Origin: Pseudomonas bubulae
GTDB taxonomy: Bacteria; Pseudomonadota; Gammaproteobacteria; Pseudomonadales; Pseudomonadaceae
DNA: 64,000 nucleotides
Reading direction: 5' to 3'
NCBI RefSeq assembly: GCF_037023725.1
Contig: NZ_CP146077.1
Span: forward strand, 1,463,001 to 1,527,000
Shown here: piece after piece, positions 35,777 to 46,331 of the stretch
Position numbering within the stretch: the stretch's first letter is position 1
Layout of the letters: each line of letters starts with the position of its first letter
Notes under the pieces: model-generated
Told to the model about the DNA's origin: nothing
The model's input: the letters and a program-made list of their open reading frames with translations, nothing else
The model's database searches: none
Translations under genes and position numbers: made by a program

Positions 35777-35874
35777 GGCGGTCCTCAAGGATCGGGGGCA
35801 GAAAAGGAGGGCATTCTAACTCAATGGGTTTTATCTGGCATATGAATGCGATTCACGGTGAGCAACTATGAGCT

Positions 35875-38800
35875 TCAAGCTTGTAGATCCGCGCTTGCCG
35901 CTTGCAGTTGCTCCACCAATTGGCCCGCCGGCATCGGTCGCCCGAACAGATAGCCTTGCACTTCGTCGCAACCGTGTTCACGCAAGAAATCCAGCTGCTC
36001 GTGGGTCTCTACACCTTCGGCGATTACCGCAAGGTTCAGGCTGTGGGCCATGGCGATAATGGCCCTGGCGATTTGCGCGTCCTGCTCGCCGGAGGGCAGG
36101 CCGTCGACAAAGGTACGGTCGATTTTCAGTACGTCGATGGGGAATTGCTTGAGGTAGTTGAGCGACGAATAACCGGTGCCAAAGTCGTCCACGGCAATGC
36201 TCAGGCCGAGGTTTTTCAGGCTGGCCAGGATATGCAGCGCTTCGCTGACCTCGCGCATGAGGATGCTTTCGGTCAGCTCAAGCTCCAGGCAGGCCGGGGA
36301 CAGGCCGGTTTCCTTGAGGATATTGGCAATGCGCGTACCCAACTGGCCGTCGGAGAACTGGCGCGCCGATATGTTGACCGAGACTTTGGGTACGCGAACC
36401 TTGGCCTGATGCCAGAGCTTGAGCTGGCGACAGGCCTCGGCCAGCACCCAGTCGCCGACTTCGACCACCAGCCCCAGTTCTTCGAGTACCGGGATAAAGT
36501 CGCCGGGTGGCACCAGCCCGCGCCTTGAGTGATTCCAGCGCAACAGTGCCTCAACGCCGGTCAGACGTTTGCCGTCGCCGCTGAACTGCGGCTGGTAATA
36601 AAGAATGAATTCCTGCTGCTCCAGGGCATGACGCAGGTCGCTTTCCAGTTCAAGGCGCTCAAGAGCGCTGGCGTTCATGTCTGCCTGGTAGAACTGGAAG
36701 TTATTTTTGCCGCGCTCCTTGGCGTGATACATCGCGGTATCGGCGTTTTTCATCAACTGGCTGAGTTCGTTGCCGTCTTGCGGGCTCAAGGCAATACCAA
36801 TACTGGCGGTTACAAAGAACTCGCGGCTTTCGAGTACAAAGGGCTTTACCAGACTGGCGAGGATCTGTTCGGCCACATTGATAGCGCGGTTCAAGGCCTT
36901 CTGACGGGTGGTGCGAGGCTGCAGAAGCAGGGTGAACTCGTCACCGCCCATGCGCGCCACAGTATCGTCGTCACCCACACAGGCAAGCAGGCGGATGGCC
37001 ATGTCCTTGAGCATGCGGTCGCCGGCTGCGTGGCCCAGGGAGTCGTTGATCGGTTTGAAGCGGTCGAGGTCAAGAAACATCAGCACCACCCACGACTTGT
37101 TGCGCTCGGCCTGTTGCAGCGCGGTGTGCAGACGGTCCTGGAACAGGGTGCGATTGGGCAGGTGAGTCAGGGCGTCGTAGTAGGCCAGGCGGTGGATTCG
37201 CTGTTCGCTGGCCTTGCGCTCGCTGATATCACTGAAGAAGCACACATAGCTGGCCAGATCGCCTTCATCATCGAGCACTGCCGTGATGCCGACCCAGGCC
37301 GGGTAGTGTTCGCCGTTCAGGCGCTTGAGCCAGACTTCACCCTCCCATGTGCCGTGCAAATGCAGTTGCTTGAGCACATAGGCGAGGTGTGCGCGTTGTT
37401 GGTCATCGACAGTGAGCATGCTTGGTAGCTGGTCGAGGACTTGTGCGACGGCGTAACCGCTGACCCGGCTGAAAGCCTCGTTGGCTTGCACGATATAGCC
37501 TGCAGGGTCGGTAATAAGGATGGCCGAGGTGGAGTGTTCAAAAACCGTGGCGGCCATGCGCAGGTCTTTTTCGGCACGGCGTTGCTGGCTCATGTCGCGA
37601 CCAACACCCAGAATGCCTTCAAAACCGTCGTCTTCATCCCATACCAGCACCAGGCGCAGTTCGATGGGCACCTTGTGCCCGTCAGCGCGCAGGCAGTCGA
37701 ACAGAAACAGCTGGGTTTGTACCTGGGCACGCAAAGCCGACAGTTGCTGGGGCTTGTGCAGTGCGCCACGGATACGCTCGATCAGGTTGTAGATACCCTC
37801 CAGCTGTTGCGGCGTGGCAATAATAGACTGCCAGCCATTGTCGAATACCCATTGTGCGTCATAGCCCAGTACAGTCTGTATGGAGGGGCTGAGGTAGTTC
37901 ATGCGCAGCGAGCTGTCAGTGGAGAAAATCACGTCGCTGATGCTTTCGGCCAGCATCCGGTAGCGTTGCTCGCTGTCGCGCAATGACTCGCTGGCTTCGA
38001 TCTGGTCGGTGATGTCCTTGGCCACCCCTACAATTCGCGAGACTTGATCACCGGTATGACGGGCAAAGGCTTGCTCACGGATGTCAAAGCGCCGCCAGGT
38101 GCCCTGCTGATGGCGAAACCGCAGTTGGCATTGCATCAGTTGCTTGTAGCCGTTTTCCTGCTGCTCTTTGCGCAACTGGTGATAGCGCTCGGCGTCTTCA
38201 GGGTGCAACAGCAACTCCCAGAAGTAAGCGCCCATTTCCTGCAGTTCAACAGCGCTATAGCCCAGGGTCTGGCCAAGGTGATGGTTGCTGAAAATGATCC
38301 GCTGGCTGATTACATTTTGTACATATAGATGGTCGGGAACGGTTCGCACCACATCGGACCAGAAGCTTTCGCGCTCTTGCAGGGACAGTTCGATCAACTT
38401 GCGGCTGGTGATATCACTGATGCTCAAAATGACTGCATGGTAGTCCTGCTGATCCACAGGCAGACGCAGCACCAGCCATAAGTGCTGGTCGCGACCGCTG
38501 GCATCGGTCAGTTTTATTTCCAGCTCAAGCTGTTGCTGCTGGTCGAGCACGGCCTCGACGACCTGATAGCCAATGGCTGAACTGCTCAGCGGGCAGCCGT
38601 TGATCAGCTTGTGCCAGGCACCTTCTCCTGAATCGACCTCCAGCAGTTGCATGGCTACCTGGTTGACTTCGGTGATGCGCAGTTGCTCGAATAACTGGCG
38701 ACGATGTTCCGGATGATCGCTGAGCCAATGCTTGAGGACATCAGTGTCATGGAGTTTTTCGCGCTCAAGAAACCCTGGCAGGCTGGACAGGTCGAGCACG

Positions 38801-39795
38801 CAGAGGGCGACCCCGGTGCCTTCAAAAATATCGTGGTAACGCCGGCGGCCTTCATGCAACTGGCGCTGGCGGCGGCGCATGTTCAACAGCGCCATAATGG
38901 GCAGCAACGAAAACACCAAGCCGAGCAGGCATTTGCCGATCAGTCCGGGCAGTAGCTGCTCGATTGCCTGACGGTCATTGAACAGCCCGCGCAGTTGCCA
39001 GTCGCTGTGGCTGATAGCTGCCAGCAGTACGGTGTCGTCTTCATCGCGCTGGCTCAGGGCCGAGGGGGGCGAGACGTTTTTATCCGCGCGGCTGAGTACC
39101 TTGCGGGTCTGGCTGTTTTCCACCAGCCACTGCGGCCGGTTGCTGCTGTTGGCGTTCTGATGCGTGAGGTTTTGCAGCAGGTCCGGGCTCATGCGCAGCA
39201 GCCAGTAGCCGTCGATGGCGCCGCTGGGCTGGCGCAGCAACAGGTAGATGATGCTGGCATCACTGTTGTTGCTGAAGTAGTAACCTTCAGTGCGGTTGCG
39301 CGACGGGCTGCGTTTGACCCAGTCGGCCAGATACGCAGCGTCGGGGCTGGTCCCGGTACTGTCGAGCAACACTTCGCCGGCTGGACTGAGCAGGGCCAGG
39401 CTTTGCAGGGATGGCAAGGACTGGCCCAGTTGCTTGACCAGCGCCTGTTGCTGGCGCTGGTTTCTTGGCGACTTGTCTACGGGCAGCAGATTGAGCGCGG
39501 TTTCGGCCCGCAAGGCCATGCTCAGGCCGATATGGTCGGCCAGGTCGGCGCTGTAGTTGATGCTGGTCTGGCGCTCTTGCTGCAGGGTTTCCTGAAACTG
39601 CTCGACCAACAGCCAGAACAGCATCGCCAGCAGCAGTAAAACCAGGGTCGCCAATGCACTTTTCAACGTTCCGCGCACAGGTGTCCCGAGTAATTGGCTG
39701 GACGCTTTGACACGAGTGGGCGGGGTGACATTGGGCAACTTGTGATCCTGCGATTTGGCGGCAATGGCGCGAGGCCCCCTAAAGGCGCCAAGCAT
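35875..39795 (-). CDS. morA: Membrane PAS-GGDEF-EAL protein, motility regulator MorA
   Basis: 1306 residues. Membrane helices at about 45-68 and 283-303 enclose a periplasmic sensor domain of about 210 residues. At least four PAS/PAC modules follow (for example [20 protein letters not shown] and [20 protein letters not shown]). GGDEF is intact at 950-954 (RMGGDEF) and EAL at 1082-1084 (VEALLRW), with the loop-6 residues [13 protein letters not shown]. The allosteric I-site, RxxD, is here GDDD, so product inhibition is probably lost. MorA both makes and breaks cyclic-di-GMP and times flagella and biofilm. It lies beside glyA, as in P. aeruginosa. Shorter than the about 1400 residues of PAO1 MorA. 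Confidence 0.9.
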   Translation of the reverse strand: MLGAFRGPRAIAAKSQDHKLPNVTPPTRVKASSQLLGTPVRGTLKSALATLVLLLLAMLFWLLVEQFQETLQQERQTSINYSADLADHIGLSMALRAETALNLLPVDKSPRNQRQQQALVKQLGQSLPSLQSLALLSPAGEVLLDSTGTSPDAAYLADWVKRSPSRNRTEGYYFSNNSDASIIYLLLRQPSGAIDGYWLLRMSPDLLQNLTHQNANSSNRPQWLVENSQTRKVLSRADKNVSPPSALSQRDEDDTVLLAAISHSDWQLRGLFNDRQAIEQLLPGLIGKCLLGLVFSLLPIMALLNMRRRQRQLHEGRRRYHDIFEGTGVALCVLDLSSLPGFLEREKLHDTDVLKHWLSDHPEHRRQLFEQLRITEVNQVAMQLLEVDSGEGAWHKLINGCPLSSSAIGYQVVEAVLDQQQQLELEIKLTDASGRDQHLWLVLRLPVDQQDYHAVILSISDITSRKLIELSLQERESFWSDVVRTVPDHLYVQNVISQRIIFSNHHLGQTLGYSAVELQEMGAYFWELLLHPEDAERYHQLRKEQQENGYKQLMQCQLRFRHQQGTWRRFDIREQAFARHTGDQVSRIVGVAKDITDQIEASESLRDSEQRYRMLAESISDVIFSTDSSLRMNYLSPSIQTVLGYDAQWVFDNGWQSIIATPQQLEGIYNLIERIRGALHKPQQLSALRAQVQTQLFLFDCLRADGHKVPIELRLVLVWDEDDGFEGILGVGRDMSQQRRAEKDLRMAATVFEHSTSAILITDPAGYIVQANEAFSRVSGYAVAQVLDQLPSMLTVDDQQRAHLAYVLKQLHLHGTWEGEVWLKRLNGEHYPAWVGITAVLDDEGDLASYVCFFSDISERKASEQRIHRLAYYDALTHLPNRTLFQDRLHTALQQAERNKSWVVLMFLDLDRFKPINDSLGHAAGDRMLKDMAIRLLACVGDDDTVARMGGDEFTLLLQPRTTRQKALNRAINVAEQILASLVKPFVLESREFFVTASIGIALSPQDGNELSQLMKNADTAMYHAKERGKNNFQFYQADMNASALERLELESDLRHALEQQEFILYYQPQFSGDGKRLTGVEALLRWNHSRRGLVPPGDFIPVLEELGLVVEVGDWVLAEACRQLKLWHQAKVRVPKVSVNISARQFSDGQLGTRIANILKETGLSPACLELELTESILMREVSEALHILASLKNLGLSIAVDDFGTGYSSLNYLKQFPIDVLKIDRTFVDGLPSGEQDAQIARAIIAMAHSLNLAVIAEGVETHEQLDFLREHGCDEVQGYLFGRPMPAGQLVEQLQAASADLQA

Positions 39796-39994
39796 GCCTT
39801 GGGTTGTGGCAAAGTGCCAGTCCTCTGGTCTGCGCTGGTTTGCCCTGCATCACGCATTCAGGTAGATTCTGGGGTCTACATTTGTGCTTTTTCTGCGAGC
39901 AGGCATTGATCTCGATCAGTCCCTGACTTTCTGCTATGGCCTGATCCGGGCATTGCTCGCGCCTTATTCACCCGTCACTGACCCTAGGTTATCC

Positions 39995-41662
39995 ATGGCT
40001 CAATACGTTTTCACCATGCATCGGCTGAGCAAAGTTGTTCCGCCGAAGCGGGAAATCCTGAAAAACATCTCCCTGTCGTTTTTCCCGGGGGCCAAAATCG
40101 GCGTACTCGGCTTGAACGGTTCGGGTAAATCCACCCTGTTGAAAATCATGGCAGGCGTTGACACCGAGTTCGACGGCGAAGCCCGTCCGATGCCGGACCT
40201 GAACATCGGTTACCTGCCGCAGGAACCGCAGCTGGATCCGAGCAAAACCGTACGCGAAGTGGTTGAAGAAGCCGTTAGCGTGATCAAGGACGCTCAGGCG
40301 CGTCTTGATCAAGTGTATGCCGAATATGCCGACCCTGATGCCGACTTCGACAAGCTGGCCGCAGAACAGGCCAAGCTCGAAGCGATCCTGCAAGCAAGCG
40401 ACGGGCACAACCTTGAGCGCCAGCTGGAAGTTGCAGCCGATGCGCTGCGCCTGCCGGCCTGGGATGCCAAGGTAGAGCACCTGTCGGGTGGTGAGAAGCG
40501 CCGTGTTGCCCTTTGTCGCCTGCTGCTGTCGGCCCCGGACATGCTGCTGCTCGATGAACCGACCAACCACCTGGATGCCGATTCGGTCGCCTGGCTGGAG
40601 CACTTCCTGCACGACTTCCCGGGTACCGTGGTTGCGATTACGCACGACCGTTACTTCCTGGATAACGTAGCGGGCTGGATTCTGGAGCTTGACCGCGGTG
40701 CGGGCATTCCTTACGAGGGCAACTATTCGGGCTGGCTGGAAGCCAAGTCCGATCGTCTGGCCCAGGAATCCAAGCAGCAGTCGGCCCATGAAAAGGCCAT
40801 GAAAGACGAGCTGGAATGGGTTCGCAAAGGTGCCAAGGCGCGTCAGTCCAAGTCCAAGGCCCGTCTGCAACGTTTCGAAGAACTGCAGTCGCAGGAATTC
40901 CAGAAGCGCAGCGAAACCAACGAAATCTACATCCCGGCCGGTCCGCGCCTGGGTGACAAGGTTATCGAGTTCAAGAACGTCTCCAAGGGTTACGGCGATC
41001 GCGTGCTGATCGACAACCTGTCGTTCGCCATGCCCAAAGGCGCCATTGTTGGCGTGATCGGTGGTAACGGTGCCGGTAAATCGACCCTGTTCCGCATGCT
41101 GATGGGCAAGGAACAGCCGGATTCGGGCAGCATCGAAATCGGTGAAACCGTGCAACTGGCGTGCGTTGACCAGAGCCGTGACGACCTGGATGGCAGCAAG
41201 ACGGTGTTCCAGGCGATTTCTGACGGTTCCGATGTGATCCGTATTGGTAACTATGAAATCCCGTCGCGTACCTATGTAGGTCGTTTCAACTTCAAAGGTG
41301 GCGATCAGCAGAAGTTCGTCAAGGATCTGTCCGGTGGTGAGCGTGGTCGTCTGCACCTGGCCCTGACCTTGAAAGAGGGCGCCAACGTGCTGCTGCTCGA
41401 CGAACCGTCCAACGACCTTGACGTTGAGACATTGCGTTCGCTTGAAGAAGCACTGCTGGACTTCCCTGGCGCCGCCATTGTGATCTCTCACGATCGGTGG
41501 TTCCTTGACCGCGTCGCGACTCACATCCTGGCGTACGAAGACGACTCGCAGGCGATCTTCTTCGAAGGTAACTACACCGAGTACGAAGCTGACCGTAAAA
41601 AGCGCCTCGGCGAAGCGGCTACCCTGCCGCACCGTGTGCGTCACAAAAAACTGGCCCAGTAA
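39995..41662 (+). CDS. ettA: Energy-dependent translational throttle protein
   Basis: 555 residues, exactly the EttA length, from the ATG at 39995. The frame is open for 111 bases upstream without family-like content. Two ABC cassettes: GLNGSGKST, LSGGEKRR and LLLDEPTNHLD in the first; GGNGAGKST, LSGGERGR and LLLDEPSNDLD in the second, with an arm insert (about 95-140) and a linker (about 240-310). ABC-F factor that acts at the ribosomal E site and gates the first peptide bond by ADP/ATP ratio. Confidence 0.96.
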   Translation: MAQYVFTMHRLSKVVPPKREILKNISLSFFPGAKIGVLGLNGSGKSTLLKIMAGVDTEFDGEARPMPDLNIGYLPQEPQLDPSKTVREVVEEAVSVIKDAQARLDQVYAEYADPDADFDKLAAEQAKLEAILQASDGHNLERQLEVAADALRLPAWDAKVEHLSGGEKRRVALCRLLLSAPDMLLLDEPTNHLDADSVAWLEHFLHDFPGTVVAITHDRYFLDNVAGWILELDRGAGIPYEGNYSGWLEAKSDRLAQESKQQSAHEKAMKDELEWVRKGAKARQSKSKARLQRFEELQSQEFQKRSETNEIYIPAGPRLGDKVIEFKNVSKGYGDRVLIDNLSFAMPKGAIVGVIGGNGAGKSTLFRMLMGKEQPDSGSIEIGETVQLACVDQSRDDLDGSKTVFQAISDGSDVIRIGNYEIPSRTYVGRFNFKGGDQQKFVKDLSGGERGRLHLALTLKEGANVLLLDEPSNDLDVETLRSLEEALLDFPGAAIVISHDRWFLDRVATHILAYEDDSQAIFFEGNYTEYEADRKKRLGEAATLPHRVRHKKLAQ

Positions 41663-41680
41663 GGGCGGTTTGCATCACAG

Positions 41681-41708
41681 AACGGCGCCTTCGGGCGCCG
41701 TTTTTTTT
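41681..41708 (+). terminator. Rho-independent terminator after ettA
   Basis: CGGCGCC-TTCG-GGCGCCG stem followed by eight T, 20 bases after the ettA stop. Confidence 0.95.
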
Positions 41709-41721
41709 GCGCATCACAAAC

Positions 41722-41738
41722 CTTGCCCGCTCCCACAA
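41722..41738. repeat. Half REP element downstream of ettA
   Basis: CTTGCCCGCTCCCACAA is a single REP half unit without its partner. The following 200 bases to gdhA are AT-rich (promoter region) and contain no gene I can support. Confidence 0.6.
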
Positions 41739-41887
41739 TGGGATTTTGGCGTTTATAAGTTGGTGCGAAACTGGGTACAAGAAGTATTTTTTTGGTGCGC
41801 AAAAGCCCGATAAATCGGTGCTATTTATATAAATGCACCATTTAAATTCATAACTGCGACATTTTGCGCTGTCGCGGTGCCACATGA

Positions 41888-43282
<1,395 letters not shown>

Positions 43283-43290
43283 CCCCATCC

Positions 43291-43318
43291 TGTGGGAGCG
43301 GGCAAGCCCGCTCCCACA
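43291..43318. repeat. Compact REP palindrome after gdhA
   Basis: TGTGGGAGCGGG-CAAG-CCCGCTCCCACA: perfect 12-bp arms and four-base loop, lying between the convergent gdhA and the chorismate mutase gene. Confidence 0.9.
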
Positions 43319-43328
43319 TTGGGGCTGT

Positions 43329-43622
43329 CTATTTTGCAAGCGTCTTGTGTTCAGCCAGTTCCTGTTCGATAAAGGCCGCGATCATGGCGCGGTAGACGCT
43401 TTCAGTGACGTCCGGGTTGGCGCCCAGCTCATCGGCCAACGTCCGCACCTTGCCAATCACCTGCTCAACCCGCTGCGGCGCCCTGACCGCATCGCTGTCT
43501 TTTTTAAACCGCGCCGCCTGCGATACGTAAGCCCCGCGCTCGGCGATCAGGCCGACAATCTGGTGATCCAGCCCGTCGATTTTCTCGCGCACCTGCTCGA
43601 GGGAATCACAATTAACAACCAT
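43329..43622 (-). CDS. Small AroQ-type chorismate mutase domain protein
   Basis: 97 residues from the ATG at 43620-43622; the AAGGAG ribosome site nine bases upstream overlaps the stop of the preceding DUF4105 gene, so the two are coupled. All-helical chorismate mutase II domain with R12 (EQVREKID), the ARFKKD lysine and the FIEQE glutamate/glutamine. It also resembles the isochorismate-pyruvate lyase PchB closely (VSQAARFKK, APQRVE). No signal peptide. It could supply prephenate or split isochorismate; no salicylate genes are nearby. Third gene of a DUF3015-DUF4105-CM operon. Confidence 0.82.
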   Translation of the reverse strand: MVVNCDSLEQVREKIDGLDHQIVGLIAERGAYVSQAARFKKDSDAVRAPQRVEQVIGKVRTLADELGANPDVTESVYRAMIAAFIEQELAEHKTLAK

Positions 43623-43636
43623 GTCTTGAAAACTCC

Positions 43637-45490
43637 TTAGTAGTGATACCACTTCAGCTCCAGCATCACTTCGTTGATAGGGGTGGTCAGTTTGCTGAAC
43701 TCACGCTGTGCGCTCAGGCGCAGACCAAGATTTCGCGAAACTTCCCATTGCTGATTAAGGCTCAGGCTACGACGGACTTCACCGTTGGTGAAGTAGTCGC
43801 CCTTGGCTTCCAGGCTCAGGTTGCCCACCGGGTTACGCCAAAGAAGCCCGGTATTGAAGCCCGCTGCCGGTGACACAAACGCCGCGAAGTCGTTGTTGTG
43901 CTCGATGCGTACCGTACCGAGAGCGAAACCGAGCATATTGTCCGCCAATTGCCAGGTGCCGCCTGCACCGCCATTGACATGACTGACCAGGTTTTCGTCG
44001 CCATGTTTGCCGAGTACCCGTTCCAGCCCGCCGCCCACTTGCCATGACCAGGGTTGCAGCAGGTCATTGCGCGGGGTCAGGGAGCGGATATTGGCCAGGT
44101 CCAGTTGTTGCACTTGCCACTTGTTGCCTTCGTACTGGCGCAGTTTCAGTTGCAGAATTTCAATCTGCGCGCCCAGGGGAAAGCCCGGTGCGTTGTCGTT
44201 GAGGTCGTGGTAAGCCATGCGCAGGCCATATTCGGCAAAGGCCTTGTCGTCACGGCTACCGGCGCCCAGCTGCCAGGTGCGCGACTCGTGGCCGTTTTCA
44301 GGCAGTTCGGGTTTGTCGACTTGCAGTTCTGGCGCGGGGTTCTGATTGATCGCCCGTAGCAGTTCGAAACTGCGCTGCGAGCGTGCAGGATCGCGCTCAA
44401 GGCCATTGGCCCGGTACCGCTCAAGCCGGTAAGCCGCGTCGATAATCAACGCCTGGCGCGCTTTGGGCAGCGCCTTGAAGGCCGGGGTTTGCAATTGGGC
44501 CTGATCGGCGCTGACCTGCAATACCCATTGCTGCTCTTCTGGATCGAGGGCCTTGGCCCGGTCCAGCAGCTCCCGTTCGCGGGACGGGCGGTACTCGATA
44601 CTTTCAACCAGTCCGGCTTCCTTGACCGCTTTCACGGTGTCGGTGGGGATCGCGGTCAGCGGAAACTGGGTGGTCAGTTGCAGGCCCGGGCGGGCCACTT
44701 GCAGCAGCTCCAGCAGGCGGTAGGAGCAGTTTTCGTCGAAGAAGAAATAGTCGAACTGGATCTGTTTGAGTTCCCACACATGTTCAACCATGCGTTGGGT
44801 TTCTTCGGGTGTCAGATTAAGGCGGTATTCCCACAGGTCGCGGTTTTCAAGGCTCCGGTACTCCGAGAGTTTCTCTTGATAGGGCACCAGGGCGAACAGG
44901 CCCGGATAGCCACCGGCCAAGCCCTTCCAGGCGTACAGGATGCTGTTGTCGGAACCTTCGATATAGGCACCGAAGTTGATCGCGTAGCTGAGCAGGGCGG
45001 TCTTGTTGTCCTGCACATCGGCCTGGTCGATGCGTAACAGGGTATGGCCGAACATGGAGGACGGGCTGTTGAGGTAGGCCGCCGGGAAAATCATCACCGT
45101 GCTGTGGGGTGCCACGTCCTTGAACCATTGGCTGAACTCTGCGCATTCGGCCTTGGGCAGATCGGTCAGATTCAGTTGGGCCTTGAGCCAGCGGGTACGG
45201 GCCGGGTACACGCACTGCGGGTGTTTGTCGCCCAGGCTCAAGGGCGCATACAACGCCTCAACCGTGGCACGCAGTTCGGCATCAGGGTGATGGGCACCCT
45301 CGGCGGCGAGAAAGAATTTGTCGTCGCTGACATAGCTTCGCCAGCCGCTCAGCTTGCCGGCTTCGTAGTGCCCCAGCGAAATCCAGAAAGGGTCGTTGGC
45401 CAACTGCTGCACACGTTGATCGTCGATATGGGGTGCGGCATACAGCGGGGCGCAGGCACAGAGCGCCAGATAGGCAAGGCGTTTGAGCAT
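43637..45490 (-). CDS. DUF4105 periplasmic/outer-membrane protein
   Basis: 617 residues from the ATG at 45488-45490 (a TTG start three codons earlier is also open). Signal peptide about 1-18 (ending LYA-APH). The DUF4105/Lnb N-terminal-type domain spans about 25-290. It carries the segments MFGHTLLRID (H149) and FDENCSYRLLELL (C255), an order that would fit a permuted NlpC/papain-like His/Cys dyad. The C-terminal 200 residues are alternating amphipathic beta strands ending KWYHY with a terminal aromatic, like an outer-membrane barrel. Function unknown. DUF3015 lies 79 bases upstream and a chorismate mutase gene 14 bases downstream on the same strand. Confidence 0.85.
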   Translation of the reverse strand: MLKRLAYLALCACAPLYAAPHIDDQRVQQLANDPFWISLGHYEAGKLSGWRSYVSDDKFFLAAEGAHHPDAELRATVEALYAPLSLGDKHPQCVYPARTRWLKAQLNLTDLPKAECAEFSQWFKDVAPHSTVMIFPAAYLNSPSSMFGHTLLRIDQADVQDNKTALLSYAINFGAYIEGSDNSILYAWKGLAGGYPGLFALVPYQEKLSEYRSLENRDLWEYRLNLTPEETQRMVEHVWELKQIQFDYFFFDENCSYRLLELLQVARPGLQLTTQFPLTAIPTDTVKAVKEAGLVESIEYRPSRERELLDRAKALDPEEQQWVLQVSADQAQLQTPAFKALPKARQALIIDAAYRLERYRANGLERDPARSQRSFELLRAINQNPAPELQVDKPELPENGHESRTWQLGAGSRDDKAFAEYGLRMAYHDLNDNAPGFPLGAQIEILQLKLRQYEGNKWQVQQLDLANIRSLTPRNDLLQPWSWQVGGGLERVLGKHGDENLVSHVNGGAGGTWQLADNMLGFALGTVRIEHNNDFAAFVSPAAGFNTGLLWRNPVGNLSLEAKGDYFTNGEVRRSLSLNQQWEVSRNLGLRLSAQREFSKLTTPINEVMLELKWYHY

Positions 45491-45569
45491 GTTCGGCAAC
45501 TGTTGTCAGACGAAGAGAAGTGAAGCAGGAGAATACCCGCTCCGAGAGGAGCGGGCGGGTCTCATTTAC

Positions 45570-46058
45570 TTACGCCGCGGTGGCGTATTTGGCCAGGCGT
45601 GCATCGCCCTTGAGGATGGCCAGAGTATTGCTGTGTACGTCTTCAGCCGTGACATCGGCTTTGCTGAAGATTTGCTGGAAGTGCTCGTGGGTGACGGCGG
45701 CGAAATGCTCGCGGTCTTCAGGGGCGACGCCCAGTACCACCGCGTAGGTGGTCAGTGCTTCGCCATTGCCTTTGGCCATGTCTTCGGACAGCTCGTTCAT
45801 CATGCCATTCATGGCAATCCACGATTTGCCGCCGTAAGTCAGGGCGTCCTTGGTGGTACAGCCGTTGGTGCCGGAGGTCATGCCGAAGGTGGCGTTGCCG
45901 GACGTGCCGTTTGTGGTGGATGCCAGGAAGTGGGCAGGAGTGCCGCGCTGGCCTTCAAACAGCATGTTGCCCCAACCGCAGTTAGGGCCGCCCGGTGCCT
46001 GGGCCATGGCGTTGAGGGAAACAACTGTAAAGAGAGTACCAAGAAGAATCCGTTTCAT
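45570..46058 (-). CDS. DUF3015 secreted protein
   Basis: 162 residues with a signal peptide (about 1-20, MKRILLGTLFTVVSLNAMAQ). The DUF3015 core includes NCGWGNMLFEGQRGTPAHFL and GTNGCTTKD, with two conserved cysteines. No function is established in what I know. Probably first gene of the three-gene operon with DUF4105 and chorismate mutase. Confidence 0.85.
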   Translation of the reverse strand: MKRILLGTLFTVVSLNAMAQAPGGPNCGWGNMLFEGQRGTPAHFLASTTNGTSGNATFGMTSGTNGCTTKDALTYGGKSWIAMNGMMNELSEDMAKGNGEALTTYAVVLGVAPEDREHFAAVTHEHFQQIFSKADVTAEDVHSNTLAILKGDARLAKYATAA

Positions 46059-46331
46059 AAGCTTTGTTCTCTATAGGTATGCAACCAATGGACAAGGGTT
46101 TCTGGCCCTGAAGCGCCAGTACGGGCCGGTTATACCGTCCAGCCGCGTAACAGCTTGGAGTCTAGGCACGATCGGGGGGTTCCGTGGCTTTTTGTAAAAC
46201 AATCGCTGTTGCTGCACATTTTTGGCCCCTAAACATTGGGGGGCGTGCTTTCCCGTGTTGTTCGCCTTGCCAGTGATGTACAGCCAGCGCCAGAATGCTG
46301 CCATCTGCCCCGCCCGATGTAAGGAAGCCCG

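Noticed and set aside
34517..35845. 442-codon plus-strand frame opposite glyA
   Set aside because: Antisense of serine hydroxymethyltransferase; no motif or start site.
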